Shown piece by piece: positions 33,401-45,295 of a DNA stretch of 64,000 bases. The stretch lies in contig JABAKD010000029.1 in the NCBI GenBank assembly GCA_012845835.1, positions 8,122,048-8,186,047 of the forward strand. Direction: 5' to 3'. The notes beneath the pieces were generated by a model. The model searched no databases. It worked only from the letters and a program-made list of their open reading frames with translations, and was not told where the DNA came from. Origin of the DNA: Undaria pinnatifida. Lineage: Eukaryota; Sar; Phaeophyceae; Laminariales; Alariaceae. How positions within the stretch are numbered: position 1 is the first letter of the stretch; every line of letters starts with the position of its first letter. A program made the position numbers and the translations under genes.

Positions 33401-36400
33401 GCGTGGCGGTGGTGGTGGTGTTGGCGTTGGCGGTGGTGGCGTTGGTGGTGTTGGTGTTGGTAGTGGTCGTGGTATGGGTGGCGGTGTTGGTGATGGTGGT
33501 GGTCGTGGTATTGGTGGTGGTGTTGGTGGTGGTGGCGGTGGCGTTGGTATTGGTGTTGGTGGTGTTGTTGGCATGGGTGATGTTGGTGGCGTTGGTGGTG
33601 GAGTTGGCGGTAGTGATGGTGTTAATAGTAGTGGTGTTGGTGCAAGCGGTGTTGGTAGTGTTGGTAGTGGTATTGGCGGTGGCGTTGAAGGTGATGGTAG
33701 TGTTGGCGTTGGTGGTGGTAGAGATGTTGGTGGCGGTAGTGCCGTTGTTGATGATGTTGGTGGTGTTGTTTCCGGTGGTGGTGATGGTGGGGGTGGTGAT
33801 GTTGGCGGTGACGGTACCGGTGTTGATGTCGGTGTTGGTGGTGTTGGTGCTGATGGTGGTGGTGTCAGTGGGTGGTTGTGGCGTCGGGGGGGGTGCCGGT
33901 TACGGTGCTGGCATTGGTGGGCAGCAACAGCAACAGCAGCAGCACGAACGACTCTAGCAGCATCAACAGCAGCGGGAACAGCAGGAAGTTTATCGCCGAC
34001 TCCAGGGGGGTGTTGACGGTTCCGAAGACCCTCCCTGGCATTCTCCTACAGGTGACAAGTTTTGTTGGGTAGGCGGGTGCATGGGTGGGTTCCCCATGAT
34101 GGAGTCTGGATTAGTTTGTGGCAAGTGCTGTCGGCGTTGTTCATCGTTTCCATGAAGCGGTCGACGGCATTTTTCTAGGTATTCCTGGTTTTCTCCAGGA
34201 GCACTGACTTGGATTTCGTGATGGTTTTAGTCGGGCGGATTGGGGAAGGGGAGGGGGGGGGGGTCGGAAAAGGGAGGAGGCAACGGCGGGGGGAAGGAAC
34301 GAGAGAGGGGGGAGGGAAAGGGGGGAGGAAGGGGAAGAGGGACGGGGTGGGGCGGGCGGCGAGGGGCGCTTGGATTTCGTGATGGTTTTAGTCGGGCGGA
34401 TTGGGGAAGGGGAGGGGGGGGGGGGTCGAAAGGGGGAGGAGGCAACGGCGGGGGGAAGGAACGAGAGAGGGGGGAGGGAAAGGGGGGAGAAGGAGAAGAG
34501 GGGACGGGGTGGGGCGGGCGGCGAGGGGCGTTTGTGCATGTGGCCGCTTTCGTCGGCCGCATGCAACCGAATCCCTAGACGAGCTTCCATAAGTTCTATT
34601 AATAGTGCTGTTTTATTTACCACCTAGCGTCGTCTTTGAACGCCGATAACTGCGCGGATTAAAAATCAGGTATCGGGGGAGGGTAGACGCCTTCCGATAC
34701 GACCGCTTGCTTGTTGACTGCCGCACAGAATGAAATGCTCGGAATGGGTACCGGAGGTGGGGATGGAGTGGGAAAAGTGGTACCAGCTGGTGATAGAACG
34801 AAAACAAGCTGATGATGTTTGTGCGTGAGCGTTGCTCGTCGCTTTCTTACCTCATCGCCCAGACGAAAGTGTGTATGCGTCGAGACTGTAAATGAAAACC
34901 GTGGATCAGCGGTATGTTTTTTTTTTTTATAGTATCATATGTGTTGTAGATAATAACGCCTCCGTTCGCTCTGTTTCGCCGCACGTTTTGTCCTTTGATT
35001 TGATTTTTTTCGTTGTCTGTGAGAAACACAACGAAAATAGCTCAACGATTGTTGATGACGATTTTACAACCATTAGCAGCAGCTAACGCGCCCGTTCTTT
35101 CGTTGCTAGGGTTTCGTCTACCATCGAAAACATGGGAACATCTGGGTACATTCCCCATGCTCACCTCCACACCGAGTGCTGCAACCTAAGCCTGGCTAAA
35201 ACCGTGTACCCCCCTCTTCTCTGGCCGCCTCCGTCAGATCATCGACATGGATGATCTTGGCCTTGGAGAGGACGGGATTATGCAGGCGTTCCTAGATAAC
35301 ACCGGGCGCTTGCTGCAGGCCACGGGAAATCGGCCGTCCATGACCGACCTCCTTCGCAGCCACGGGTCGGGGTCGTCCATGTTCCGACCAGAGTGTTCTT
35401 CGGTAAGTTCCCGGTCCAAAAGTTGCATTCGGTAAATTCCCGCTTTCAGTTGCGTTCGATACGCTGCGGCAGTAGGTTTGTTGTCTCCGCTCTACGTCGC
35501 ACCGGGAAAACTTGTTTCCGGTTCGAGCTATATATTTGTATTCGTAGGTTTCCGCTTCACTTGGCGTTCGGCAAGAAAAAAAATCCAGTGGTATCTCCCG
35601 GGAGAAGTCATCGGTAACCCTGTGCTTGTCTAGGTATGAAAAAGTGCATTGCAGTACCGGCCCTCTGAGATAAGAAACCGATGTATTGATTTTAGCCTCA
35701 AAGAGTATCCGAGAAAACGTGTTTTCTACTCGAGCTTCAGTATGGCAGCTAGCTGTCGATTTTTTATATCCCCCTGTGTAATTTGTGGTACGACGTAGGC
35801 TCATTTCTTGTAAGACTCTTATGGGAGAGTGGGTAGAGGACACTATCTGCAATCCTTTTTTGGTCGCGCGGTCGTGATTTTCTGCATAGATCAACACCTC
35901 AGATATCCACTGCTTACTGTGCCAACCAAGCAAAGAAGGAGCGGATTTTGCTTCTTTTTTTTCGAGTCCCTACTGTAGTCGTGAAGTGTTTTGGTATTTT
36001 CCGCGGAAATTCGAACGGACCTAGCGGCGTGTGGAATCGATATTCAAGTTTTGGAGCGTCGAAGATGATTACTGGGGACGCTGGGAGGCCTTTAAATATG
36101 GAATAACTGCGGCCGGCGCTACGTGCTAACCAAATTTACCCCGCCCCCGCCCCGTCCTCCCCCCTCCTGTCGGCCTCCCTTACCCCCTCACCCCCGCTTA
36201 CGCACTCGCGACATGTGTGTATCGTCATCAATACTACCACCATCATCGCGACGACTGAAAAGCTCGAGATGACCGCGGACAACGTCGGGGCGACAACATC
36301 AGGATGCATTCCCTTGGCGAACACCTCCAGGGCCGACCTGCAAGTTCGGATCAGCCTGGAGGGGCACAGCGCGTTCTCCATTCGCGAAACGGAGCAATTT

Positions 36401-38947
36401 CTAAGTGTGAGCTGACCACTATGAGGGGAAACAAGAAAACGAAAACAATTATCAGATTTATTGTACATATTATATGGACTTCTGTAGTGGAGGCCGGTTT
36501 CATGAGAGCACGCATGCGGAAGAAAGTACGCCTACATATACTTCTACGGAAATTGCTATCGGGTACAAATAATAAAGTATACCGATACCTGGTAAAAATA
36601 AAACATGTACCGTAACCTGCAGCAGTATAGGGGTGAAAGAAAACATACCAGGTAGGTTCCAGCGCCACCACAACCAGTTCGTATGAACCTTGCATCGCGT
36701 GGCGCTTGTTTGATTCGGTATCGCCGAGCAACAATGTGGGCGGAGCACAAGAGGCCGAGGGTGTACAGGAGCCGTGCTAATAGCAAGCCTTTTCATGGTT
36801 CCGAACCGCGCCACGGTATCATACGATTGTTTCTCCTTGACTATTAATAGTCCCACGACTCGGATTGGTTCGGTGCTGAAGATCAAATTCTACAACGGCC
36901 CGGTTCGGTTTGGTTTGGTTCGGGTCGGGTCGGATCGGTTCGGTTAGATACACACCTATTAAAATGACAAGGAAGTCTGATTCCGAGTACCTTAGTTTCT
37001 TCCCTAAAACCCGGGTGTAGCACCGGCAACTCGCATAATTATCCAACTCCCAAGTAGGTTCGTCCTCAAAACGTTGGTGTAGGCAACAATGCCAAACGAA
37101 TACCCTACTATAATTCCAAGTGGTTTTGGCCCTGAAACGCGGGTAGACCACCGCAAAACGCGTTATTTTCTAACTCCAAGTAGCTTCATCTGTGCAGAAC
37201 GGCAAAAAAAAAATCCTACTGAAGCCCAAGTGGGTAGTGAGTAGCTGCAGCATGGCTCGCCGATGGCTAAAGAAGACGAGTAAGTGTCAACCGGTCTATT
37301 TTACCTGGTACACGTCCAAAAATAAACCCTCGTGCTTCGTACTCATCGCCAAGCTATTGGAAACCGTAGCTACATCTTTTGGAAAGGAAACTGCTTGGAG
37401 TTCGTAGAGAAAGAAGCTTTTTGCTGGGTTGCACCCACCCGCGTTTGGGGGGGAAGTTGCTTGGAGTTAGACAGCGCTTTAGTGCAGTGCTGCACGGGCG
37501 ATTTGGGGACAAAACACTTACCAGGTATAATTTGAGTACCAGGTACCAGGTAGGATTTGTTTTGCAGCTCGCCACCCTCTTATTTGGTTGAAAGGTACCG
37601 TTCTTGGAATCAAAGCTGGGCATTGTGTTTGCTGTACTTATCGCACCCGCGATTTGTGGACGAATGTACTCAGAGCTCGAGAAGGAATGCGTTGTTACAG
37701 TACTGTGGTTCTGCGCCCGCTTCTTTGGGGACAAAGCGTTTGTGGAATTGAGGTAGGACATGTTTTTCGGTTCTGCACGTGCTTTTTGGGGGACAAGACG
37801 GTTGGGATTTTGAGGAGGGCAGAGCTATTGGACGTTTTTGAGCAAGACACCGTTTGCTTTACAGCGCCGTCGTTTTGTGAAAACATTATAAGTAGGATTT
37901 TTTTGTGCGGTACTACACGGGCGTGTTGGGGGCAAAACTACGGGGAGCAGGACACTTTTCGCCTCACAGCGCCGGGGGTTTGGGGACGAGACTATTATTA
38001 TTATTTTTGTTTTTTTGCCGCGAAAGGGGTAAGGGTGGCAGTAGAAGGTGGGTCACGCCTAGAGATGGGCACCGGATGGAAAATAACCCGGTTAACCGCG
38101 TTTTTTGGAAACCCAGCAGGCATGTGCGATTACTCGGTTTGTCGAAACAAGAACTGGCAGTCTTGGAGGCACAGCTAACCGGATAACCGGTTAAACCGGA
38201 TAACCGGTTGAACCGGATAAAAACGCCGGGTTTAACCATTTGCCGGTTGAACCGGAAAGTCGGTTGACTAAGTTAACACTAAAACGTGCTTGCAGCAGTG
38301 AATAGCGGGTTAATAAACATGACAGCGTGAAGGTTGGTTGATCCAAAGTCGATTGTACCTATTAAATAGTCTAGGACATTGCACTACAACCTGGCATAAA
38401 GTGGATTGTGCGGGATAATCGACGTTGGGTCACCCCCTCCACACCCCACTAGGGTTATAACTAGAGCTGTGAGTCGGCAGGATTCGCCTCCAATCTAATA
38501 AGTAATCGGTAGGTCCCGTTAACTGATCAGCTGACTTTAGTCGGCAAGTCGGCTGGCAAACCCAGCTGATGGCCAACCGATTGGCCGACGTAACTCAGGC
38601 GAGCGAAGCCAGCCTGTTAGCTTCCCCCGGCCGGGGAGGGGGCAGGCGCCCAAAAAGGAAAACATGCGTCCCACATTGTGCAACCCCTCCTGCATGTTTG
38701 GAAACAAAATAAGTCGGGTAGTCGGCACCTTCGGGAAACGACTAATTACTAGTCCGACTAAAAAGTAGTTGGTGACTCAAGTCGTGACAACTCACAGCTT
38801 TAGTTACGACACAAGTCAGCGTGGTCGCCGTGTTGCCGTTCGCACTGTAGGCTGAATGAAGTAAATGCTTGCAGGAGTAGCCGTTGCACAGTTATAGTGA
38901 TATATGTCAATACTGGTCACTTCACCGCAAGAGGACGTTGATCACGT
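21333..38947. repeat. Tandem array unit 3 (unit positions ~305 to end)
   Basis: Colinear with unit 1 apart from local changes: the ~105 bp duplication near 21840-22050, a ~165 bp duplication of a G-rich tract (34205-34540), a shorter CCAA run (32870-32915), and many one-base deletions, mostly in homopolymers or doubled letters. Several break exon frames (E5, E7 and the start of E8). Carries the 3' exons of gene copy 2 and the 5' exons of gene copy 3. Confidence 0.93.
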
Positions 38948-41900
38948 TGTCGTTGTCAAGGGCGAAGGTTTTTAGAGTGTGCTGTTGGATGGCATCCAGC
39001 GGCTACATAATCGTGCTGTTGCGGATATGTCTCGGGATTATTATATTGTTTACTGTTGGAGAGTTTCGTACAATGCAGTCTGTGTGTTGAATGTTTTGTC
39101 CCGTTTTCAACCCAGCTCAACTGGCGGAGGTTATTTTACACTTACACGATTTTTACATAACCCGCGTTCACAGGTAATTTCCGTTCTCTCCCCGGTCCAT
39201 GCCTCCATTCAACTGTTACATTGCGCAGGATTGATAGTTCCGAGTTTAGCGGAGGTTATAGGTCGTGTCATGTGGACTATCAAGCAGGGCGACCGTTGGT
39301 GCTCGTACTCACCGCACGGCGGTAGACGTGGCGATGATTTTAGGAGCTTCGGGAGCATGGGGTGCGGTGGTTTTGATGCAACCTGACGTCGTTCTCTACC
39401 ATAGCAAGGACATTTTCAACTAATTAATCAAAACGCGAGACAAATCCCCCTCGAAGAGACGCTGTATTTGGGAACGGAACCAAGCACGCACTTGTGGGTA
39501 CACCACAAGGTGCCGCTTGACGAAAACTGACCTGGTTTTCAATGTTATGGTTGCTTTACCACTTATAAACGGGCTTAACGGTTCTCGGTTAACCGGTTAA
39601 AACCAGCTGGAAAAAACGCTCAAACCGGTTCTATTTTTTCAAGAATAACGCCTCCTATCCGGTTTTCAGCTCTTCGAAAATGCCGTCCGGTGCCCATCTC
39701 TAGTCACGCCGTCCTTAATCCCTCACCCTCGTGGCTTCAAATGCGGGCGGCCGCCCCCCCCCCCCCCACCCCGCCTCGGCGCTCCTATCCGTGCCCCCAC
39801 CCAGGCTTCTCATACCCTCATCGCTCACAACAACGATTGCTCCTCCCTCGCTGCTGCTGCCCCTCCTCCTTACCCCACCGACCACCCACTACGACCGCTT
39901 TTGCAGGTTAAGAGGGGACAGGTCGGGGGCGTTTGGGTGGCCTACCACCCCGTCACAGCATCGACGGCCGCATCCCGGCACATTGCTTGCGTAACTCTTT
40001 CCGTCGACGGCTGCGACGGTTCGGTCGCGGTGGCTGTGAGCGGCACCACGGCCCCGCCCCCCCCTACCCACCCGCCCCCGCCGCCCTCCCCCCGACACAG
40101 GTGGAACTTCTCTGCTTGGAGTTTATTACGACGGAAACGCATTGAACCGGAGCAGGGTGAGGATGTGGACGGGGGTTGGGGTGGGGAAAGCGATGGGGGA
40201 GGGGGAGCGGCGGGGGGTGAAGGAGGGAGTGGGGACGGGGGAGGGGGCCGGGGTGGGGTCAGGGGTGGCCAAGGGCAACCTTTAATGTTCAACGACGTTG
40301 GCTTGAACCAGTGGGTCGACGCGGTCTGCCGTGTGGCCAACGGCAGTGACAGGGATAAAAAGTGAGCACAGAAATCGAGTATGAAAAAAAGTGAAATGCC
40401 GAACACTCGGTCGTCGCGAGTGTCGGCTATATAGTACTAGCAGGAGTATCTTATCCTTTGTTATACTTTGTCATTGGACTTTGGAAGCAAACAGGACAAC
40501 ATGCACCTACCATATACAAACCCTACTATTCAATGAAAACGACAATAAAAAGTTGCCGACGACGTAGCCGGCACAGAACCGGAGCAGATCGGATCATAAA
40601 CGGATGACCGCCAGGACCAACGCTGTCTGGCAGAGCACAGTACGCCGGAAAACACCCGTCCCCGCTCCCCCCCCCCCCAACACGGGTCCCGCATCTGACC
40701 CCTCCGCGCAGATTCCAGGTGGTAGTGGGGCTCAGGAGGGGTTCCGCGTCGGGGCTACGCGTTGCCGCTATCGTGGGCACTGTCGTGGTGAGTTGGTGCA
40801 CCGCCGGCAGACCGTAATTTTCCTGCATGGGTTGTGCGACCATTTTTTGTAGCTTTTTGCTTGTTTGTGTGGCGGTAGATACTTTGTTTGATGTTTTTTC
40901 GAGAGTAGGAGACTGCCTCTGGGTTGGTTTTCCGAAAGCGTGCTACGATAGGTAGGCACCACTTTTGGCTGTTTTTTGCTTCTGAAAGACGGACCGGACC
41001 GCCTTAACGTGAATTCGTCCGGAATGCTATTTTTGTTTTGCACTACTAATGCATGAGATACTCCTGGTTGCACTTTCATGTGAGGAGCCTCAGGAAATAA
41101 ACGTTATTGAACCTCTGGCGCAGCATGTGTCTGACGACGGTACCAGAGGGTTGGGTGGGTATTGGTTCTGGCGCTTTATAGTTATCGCGATTGTTTTGCC
41201 GTGCAATGTGGTGCAGAACTAACCTGTACATGGATCACGCATATATATTGTTGTGTATGGACGGAATGTAAGGTCATTTTTCTCTTATATATCAATGTGT
41301 GCCGTACCCTATGTGTTGGCATGTTTTAGGGTTTCTTTTGCGTGCCACGGCTCACGAGGACGCCAGCTTCCGCCACCCTCGCTCGGCCAATACGCGCCGA
41401 ACCGCGACCGAAATCGACAGCCCGGACCTCTCTGACTCCAATAGACTGGTGCTGGGCGGCAGGGTCGTAGCGTTGTGTTTTCTGCACGGAGTAAGTTGCT
41501 TTTGGGAGGCTTTGCTCTCACGACCGGAAACTAAAACTTATCTAGATATCACGATGTATACCAACATGGACATAAATATAATGACAGTTTAAGTACTAAC
41601 ATGAAATTCAAACGATCCTCACTAGAGTGGCACTTTACAGCGGCATACAGCAGCAGCTCGTCAGGTAGGGCATCGCAGGCTCCGATCTAAGCATAGAGTT
41701 GCAGGCTGCTGCTGCTAAGGGGCTGGGCTGCTGCTGGACGTGTGGTGTGTCTGGTGTGGCTATGCGCTCCGGCTCTGCACCCGGTGCTTTTTGCGTGTGC
41801 TGCTGCACACGCCTAGAGAAGTTCGGGGAGTGTGTGCTAAAGTGTCCCCGCAAAATAGAGCCGGTGCGCGCGCCTTTGCGGGCCGAGCGCGCGGGCCGTC

Positions 41901-44900
41901 GGTGCCGGGCGGGCGCGGGGGTGGGCGGGTCGTGCTCCGTCTGCCCCGCCGCCGGTCCCCGTCTCAGAGCTTTTGGGGCTGGGCGCGCGGCCAGGCCGAA
42001 AGCGCCCCGAAAGCCGAAAGCAAGAAAAGTAGCAACGTCGTAATGGGTAGTATGTGGTAGTCTTTTCTGGGTGGCATACGGTGTAGTCGACTTTCAGACG
42101 CGATTATTGAGACGTATGTACCGGTATGGGCCTGGCACGTCGTAGGCTGACTCCTGATTTCACTTTTCAATTTTTTTCCTAGCGGAGGCATGAATTGTTT
42201 CAGCTATAATGAACAAATTCACATTTTATGCAGCATCGAGCCTGCAATAAGGCCAAATTCAATTAACCAATAAACAACGTTGCAAGTCTATCATATCGGG
42301 TATATTTACACAACAACAAGCAAGCGTCAGGAAGGATGCTGGGGATAGAGCATGGAGTGTTCTTGTCCTGATACGGTATACTTCGAGGTATTAAATTATT
42401 TTCGATATTAGAGGGAGACGATACTGTTCCGGTATTATTTACATGACATATGTGTGTTCGGCATCTTAATTCTCAGTATGAACCGAATTATCGTACGATC
42501 TCTTTGTTGGAGGTCGTCCCAAAAACGTCTACCCGTTCTGTGACGTTGTACCAGGTATTAATACGATATCAGTTGCGATCTTCACTCTTTGTTCCTTTTG
42601 GAGACGACCGCTTGGATACCCCACCACCCTCCTCCCCCATTTTCCTATCACCTTCCTCCTGTCTCTCCCCCGCCCTTTCTCCCCCCCCCCCGTCTCTCAC
42701 CCTCCCCTTTCGTTCCGTTTCCCTCTCCCCCGCCCCCCCTCTCCTCCCTCCCCCTCTCCCCCCCCCCCGTTTCTGCCTCCCCCCCGGCTCTCTCCTCCCC
42801 CCCCTCGCCCTTTCCCCCCCCCCCCTTCCCCTCTCCTCTTGCCTCCCCTCCCCCTCTCCCCTTCCCCTCCCCCCTGTCCCCCCCCTCCCTCTCCCCCCCT
42901 GTTCTCTCCCGTCCCCCCTTCCCCCCCCCTCCTTCCTTCTTTTTCATCTCCCCTCTCCCCCCCCTCCCCTCCCCCCCCCTCTTCACGGCAACGTAACGGC
43001 TGCCTACATACAGGTGGGCGCCAACTCGAGTGTTGCCTTCCCGATTAAGATGGCGGCAAGCGAGGCGGGGGTGCATGTTTTTTTTATGCTTTTTATCGAC
43101 GAGGACGCGGACTACACGACGATGTTGCCCGTCGCAATGCTAGTAAGCCAGGTGATTCTTTAGTTAATTCCGCCCCAGGAGTTAGAGGCAGTTCGCGCTG
43201 ACAGCTGCAGTAGCGGTTAATAGCAGTGGGGATCGACCAGACGGCTCTCCGATGGGCTGAGGGACACAGTCGTCTGTCTTCTTTTGCACTCTCTCACGCA
43301 TTCGTTACATCTTAACGTGAATTTGGTTTCGGAGGCTAAGCTTGGGGAGGCCGGCCTGGCGGGCGCGGGGCGGGAGGGAGGGAGAGGGGCTGGCGTACAG
43401 ACTCGACGCGGGTTTGTCGGCTGATTGAGTTTTGCTTTGAAAAATAGTGAACGTCATAGTCTCTTTATTGCGCGGAAGCGAAATGTTTAGGTTGTACATG
43501 GGGAAGTGTACTCGTACCAATTTTTTTATGTTATTGGACACTTCTTCCTTGGAAACGTTCTGTTTTGGGAGAGCGTCGGGTTTTTTTCGTTTCCACTTGT
43601 AGGTGTTATTTCTTGCGGCGGCATTCTGTAATAACTTATTCTAAGCACGGATACACATGAGCATATGCATAGATACAGACAGGTACCAGTTGTTTTTTTT
43701 TAAGCTGAACACTTGAAAGCTTTTCGGCGAATAATGTTTTTGTGAGCAAGGACTTGTCGGGTAGCATGTATATGCTGCTGCTGTTTACAGCTTTTGAATC
43801 TACTCTTCTCAACGCTAGTTCTTCCCTCCGGCCCCGCCCTCGCGCTCCTCCCTCCATATTTTCGTCGTCGCAGCAGGCCTGCGCTGCACCTCGGGGCGAT
43901 GTCCCGGCGCCGATGTCAACCACAACTCGCCCCATCGAGATGCCTGTGAAGCTCAGCCCTAACATGTATTTCTCCTCAACTTTGGAGACGCTCCGACACC
44001 GATTGGAGTACCCCGACCCGAACTTCGCTCCACCTTCGAGGCACCCCCTCGACATGGGCGGTAGTAGCAGTGGTAGCGTTGCCCAAGACGGAACCATCAG
44101 CAGCAGCAGCTTCTGGGAACTCAGCAGCAGTAGCAGCGATGGTAGCGACGGCGATGATAACGGCGATGGCGATGGTGGCGCAAGAGTTGACGGCGGCAAT
44201 AGAGGTGGTGGTGGTAGTCGTGACAGTCGCTGCTTCGTTCAGTCCCCTTCAGCCGCAACTTTCGCGCAGTTGTGGCTAGCTGCGTTAGATGGTAGTGCAG
44301 ACGAGAACGGCGATGGCAGTAGCAGCTGTTGCGAGGTTGTCGGCAAGGGTGGTGACGGTGATGGCCGGGAAAGAGGCGGCGGCGGTGGTAGAATTTCCGC
44401 TGGCGGCAGTGGTACCAGAAGCGGCGGCGATTGTGGTGGCGCCGTCCCGCTCGCGGCAACGGCACCAGAGTTAATGGAGACAGTTGGCGCGCCAATGTTG
44501 AACACCAAATGCAACCTTGCCGGAGAAACCTTCACCCGAAACCACTGCAGTGGTGGTAACAGCAGCGACAGCGGTGGTGACAGGGCCGGCGGTCGCGTCA
44601 GTAGCAGGGGTGGCGTCTGTGGCGGGCGTGGTGGTGGTGGTGGAGGAGGCGGTGGTGATGGTGGGGGCGGGGGCGGTGGTGACCGAGACGGCGACAGCGA
44701 AAACAGCAGGGTTTGTGTTGGCGGTGTTGGCGGCGGAGATGGTGGTGGCAGCGATAGAGGTGATCGGGATGGCGCTGTAGATGGGCGGTGGTGTGGAGAC
44801 GGGTTTCGGTGGTGTGGTGGCGGTGGTGGTGATAATAGCGGTGATCGCAATGGAGGTGGCGGTGGCGGTGTCGGCGGAAGTGGTAGTGGCGGCCCCTGCG

Positions 44901-45295
44901 ATAGCGAGAACGAGAGCTGCAGTAAGCGCCAGTCGACGTCGGCACCGTCGACGACCTCACACACTGGCGCTAAACGAGACCGGGAAGGGGATGACGCAGA
45001 CGACGAGTGCAGCGGCAGCGAAGACAGCGATTGTGAAAGATCTGCATGGTCAGATGGCGGAGAGGGAAGCAGCAGAAACAACAGCAGTAGCAGCTCCCAA
45101 AGTAGCGATTCCGGCCATCGCCCGGCTCGAAAGAAGTTGCGATCGTCGCCTGCGCCGAACGGCATCACTACTGGTCAGCAACTACCTCCCGCGCCATCAC
45201 CGGTGCCGATGCCTATGCCGATGGTACAGGAGGAGGAAGAGGAGGAGGATGACGAAGGAGCGATGAACTGCAAGGCCGATGACGACGAGTTGTAG
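32965..45295 (+). CDS. Gene copy 3 (most complete): ASH/SPD-2-like Ig-domain protein
   Basis: Exons: E8 32965-34051, E9 35238-35402, E10 36263-36406, E1 39907-40361, E2 40712-40787, microexon 41124-41139, E3 41330-41490, E5 43014-43151, E6 43227-43316, E7 43874-45295 (stop TAG). From E9 on, every junction is in phase and every exon open. Only the start of E8 is shifted (one base lost at GAACAG, two gained at the G/C run near 33040). Order of parts: Ala-rich helix, Gly/Val repeat, acidic helix, Ig-like domain 1 (E10+E1), Pro/Gly linker, Ig-like domain 2 (E3+E5), Ser/Gly-rich tail, NLS-like RPARKKLRSS, acidic end. Roughly 1,250 residues are accounted for; the N-terminus is unresolved. ASH-domain proteins such as SPD-2/CEP192 and Hydin are centrosomal or axonemal, so a role there is a hypothesis only. 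Confidence 0.62.
38060..39702. mobile_element. Same hAT-type element at the unit 3/4 junction, 1643 bp
   Basis: Ends TAGAGATGGGCACCGG and CCGGTGCCCATCTCTA are perfectly inverted, with GTCACGCC on both sides (38052-38059, 39703-39710). Same insertion site as at 16853, so the insertion predates the tandem duplication. Confidence 0.88.
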
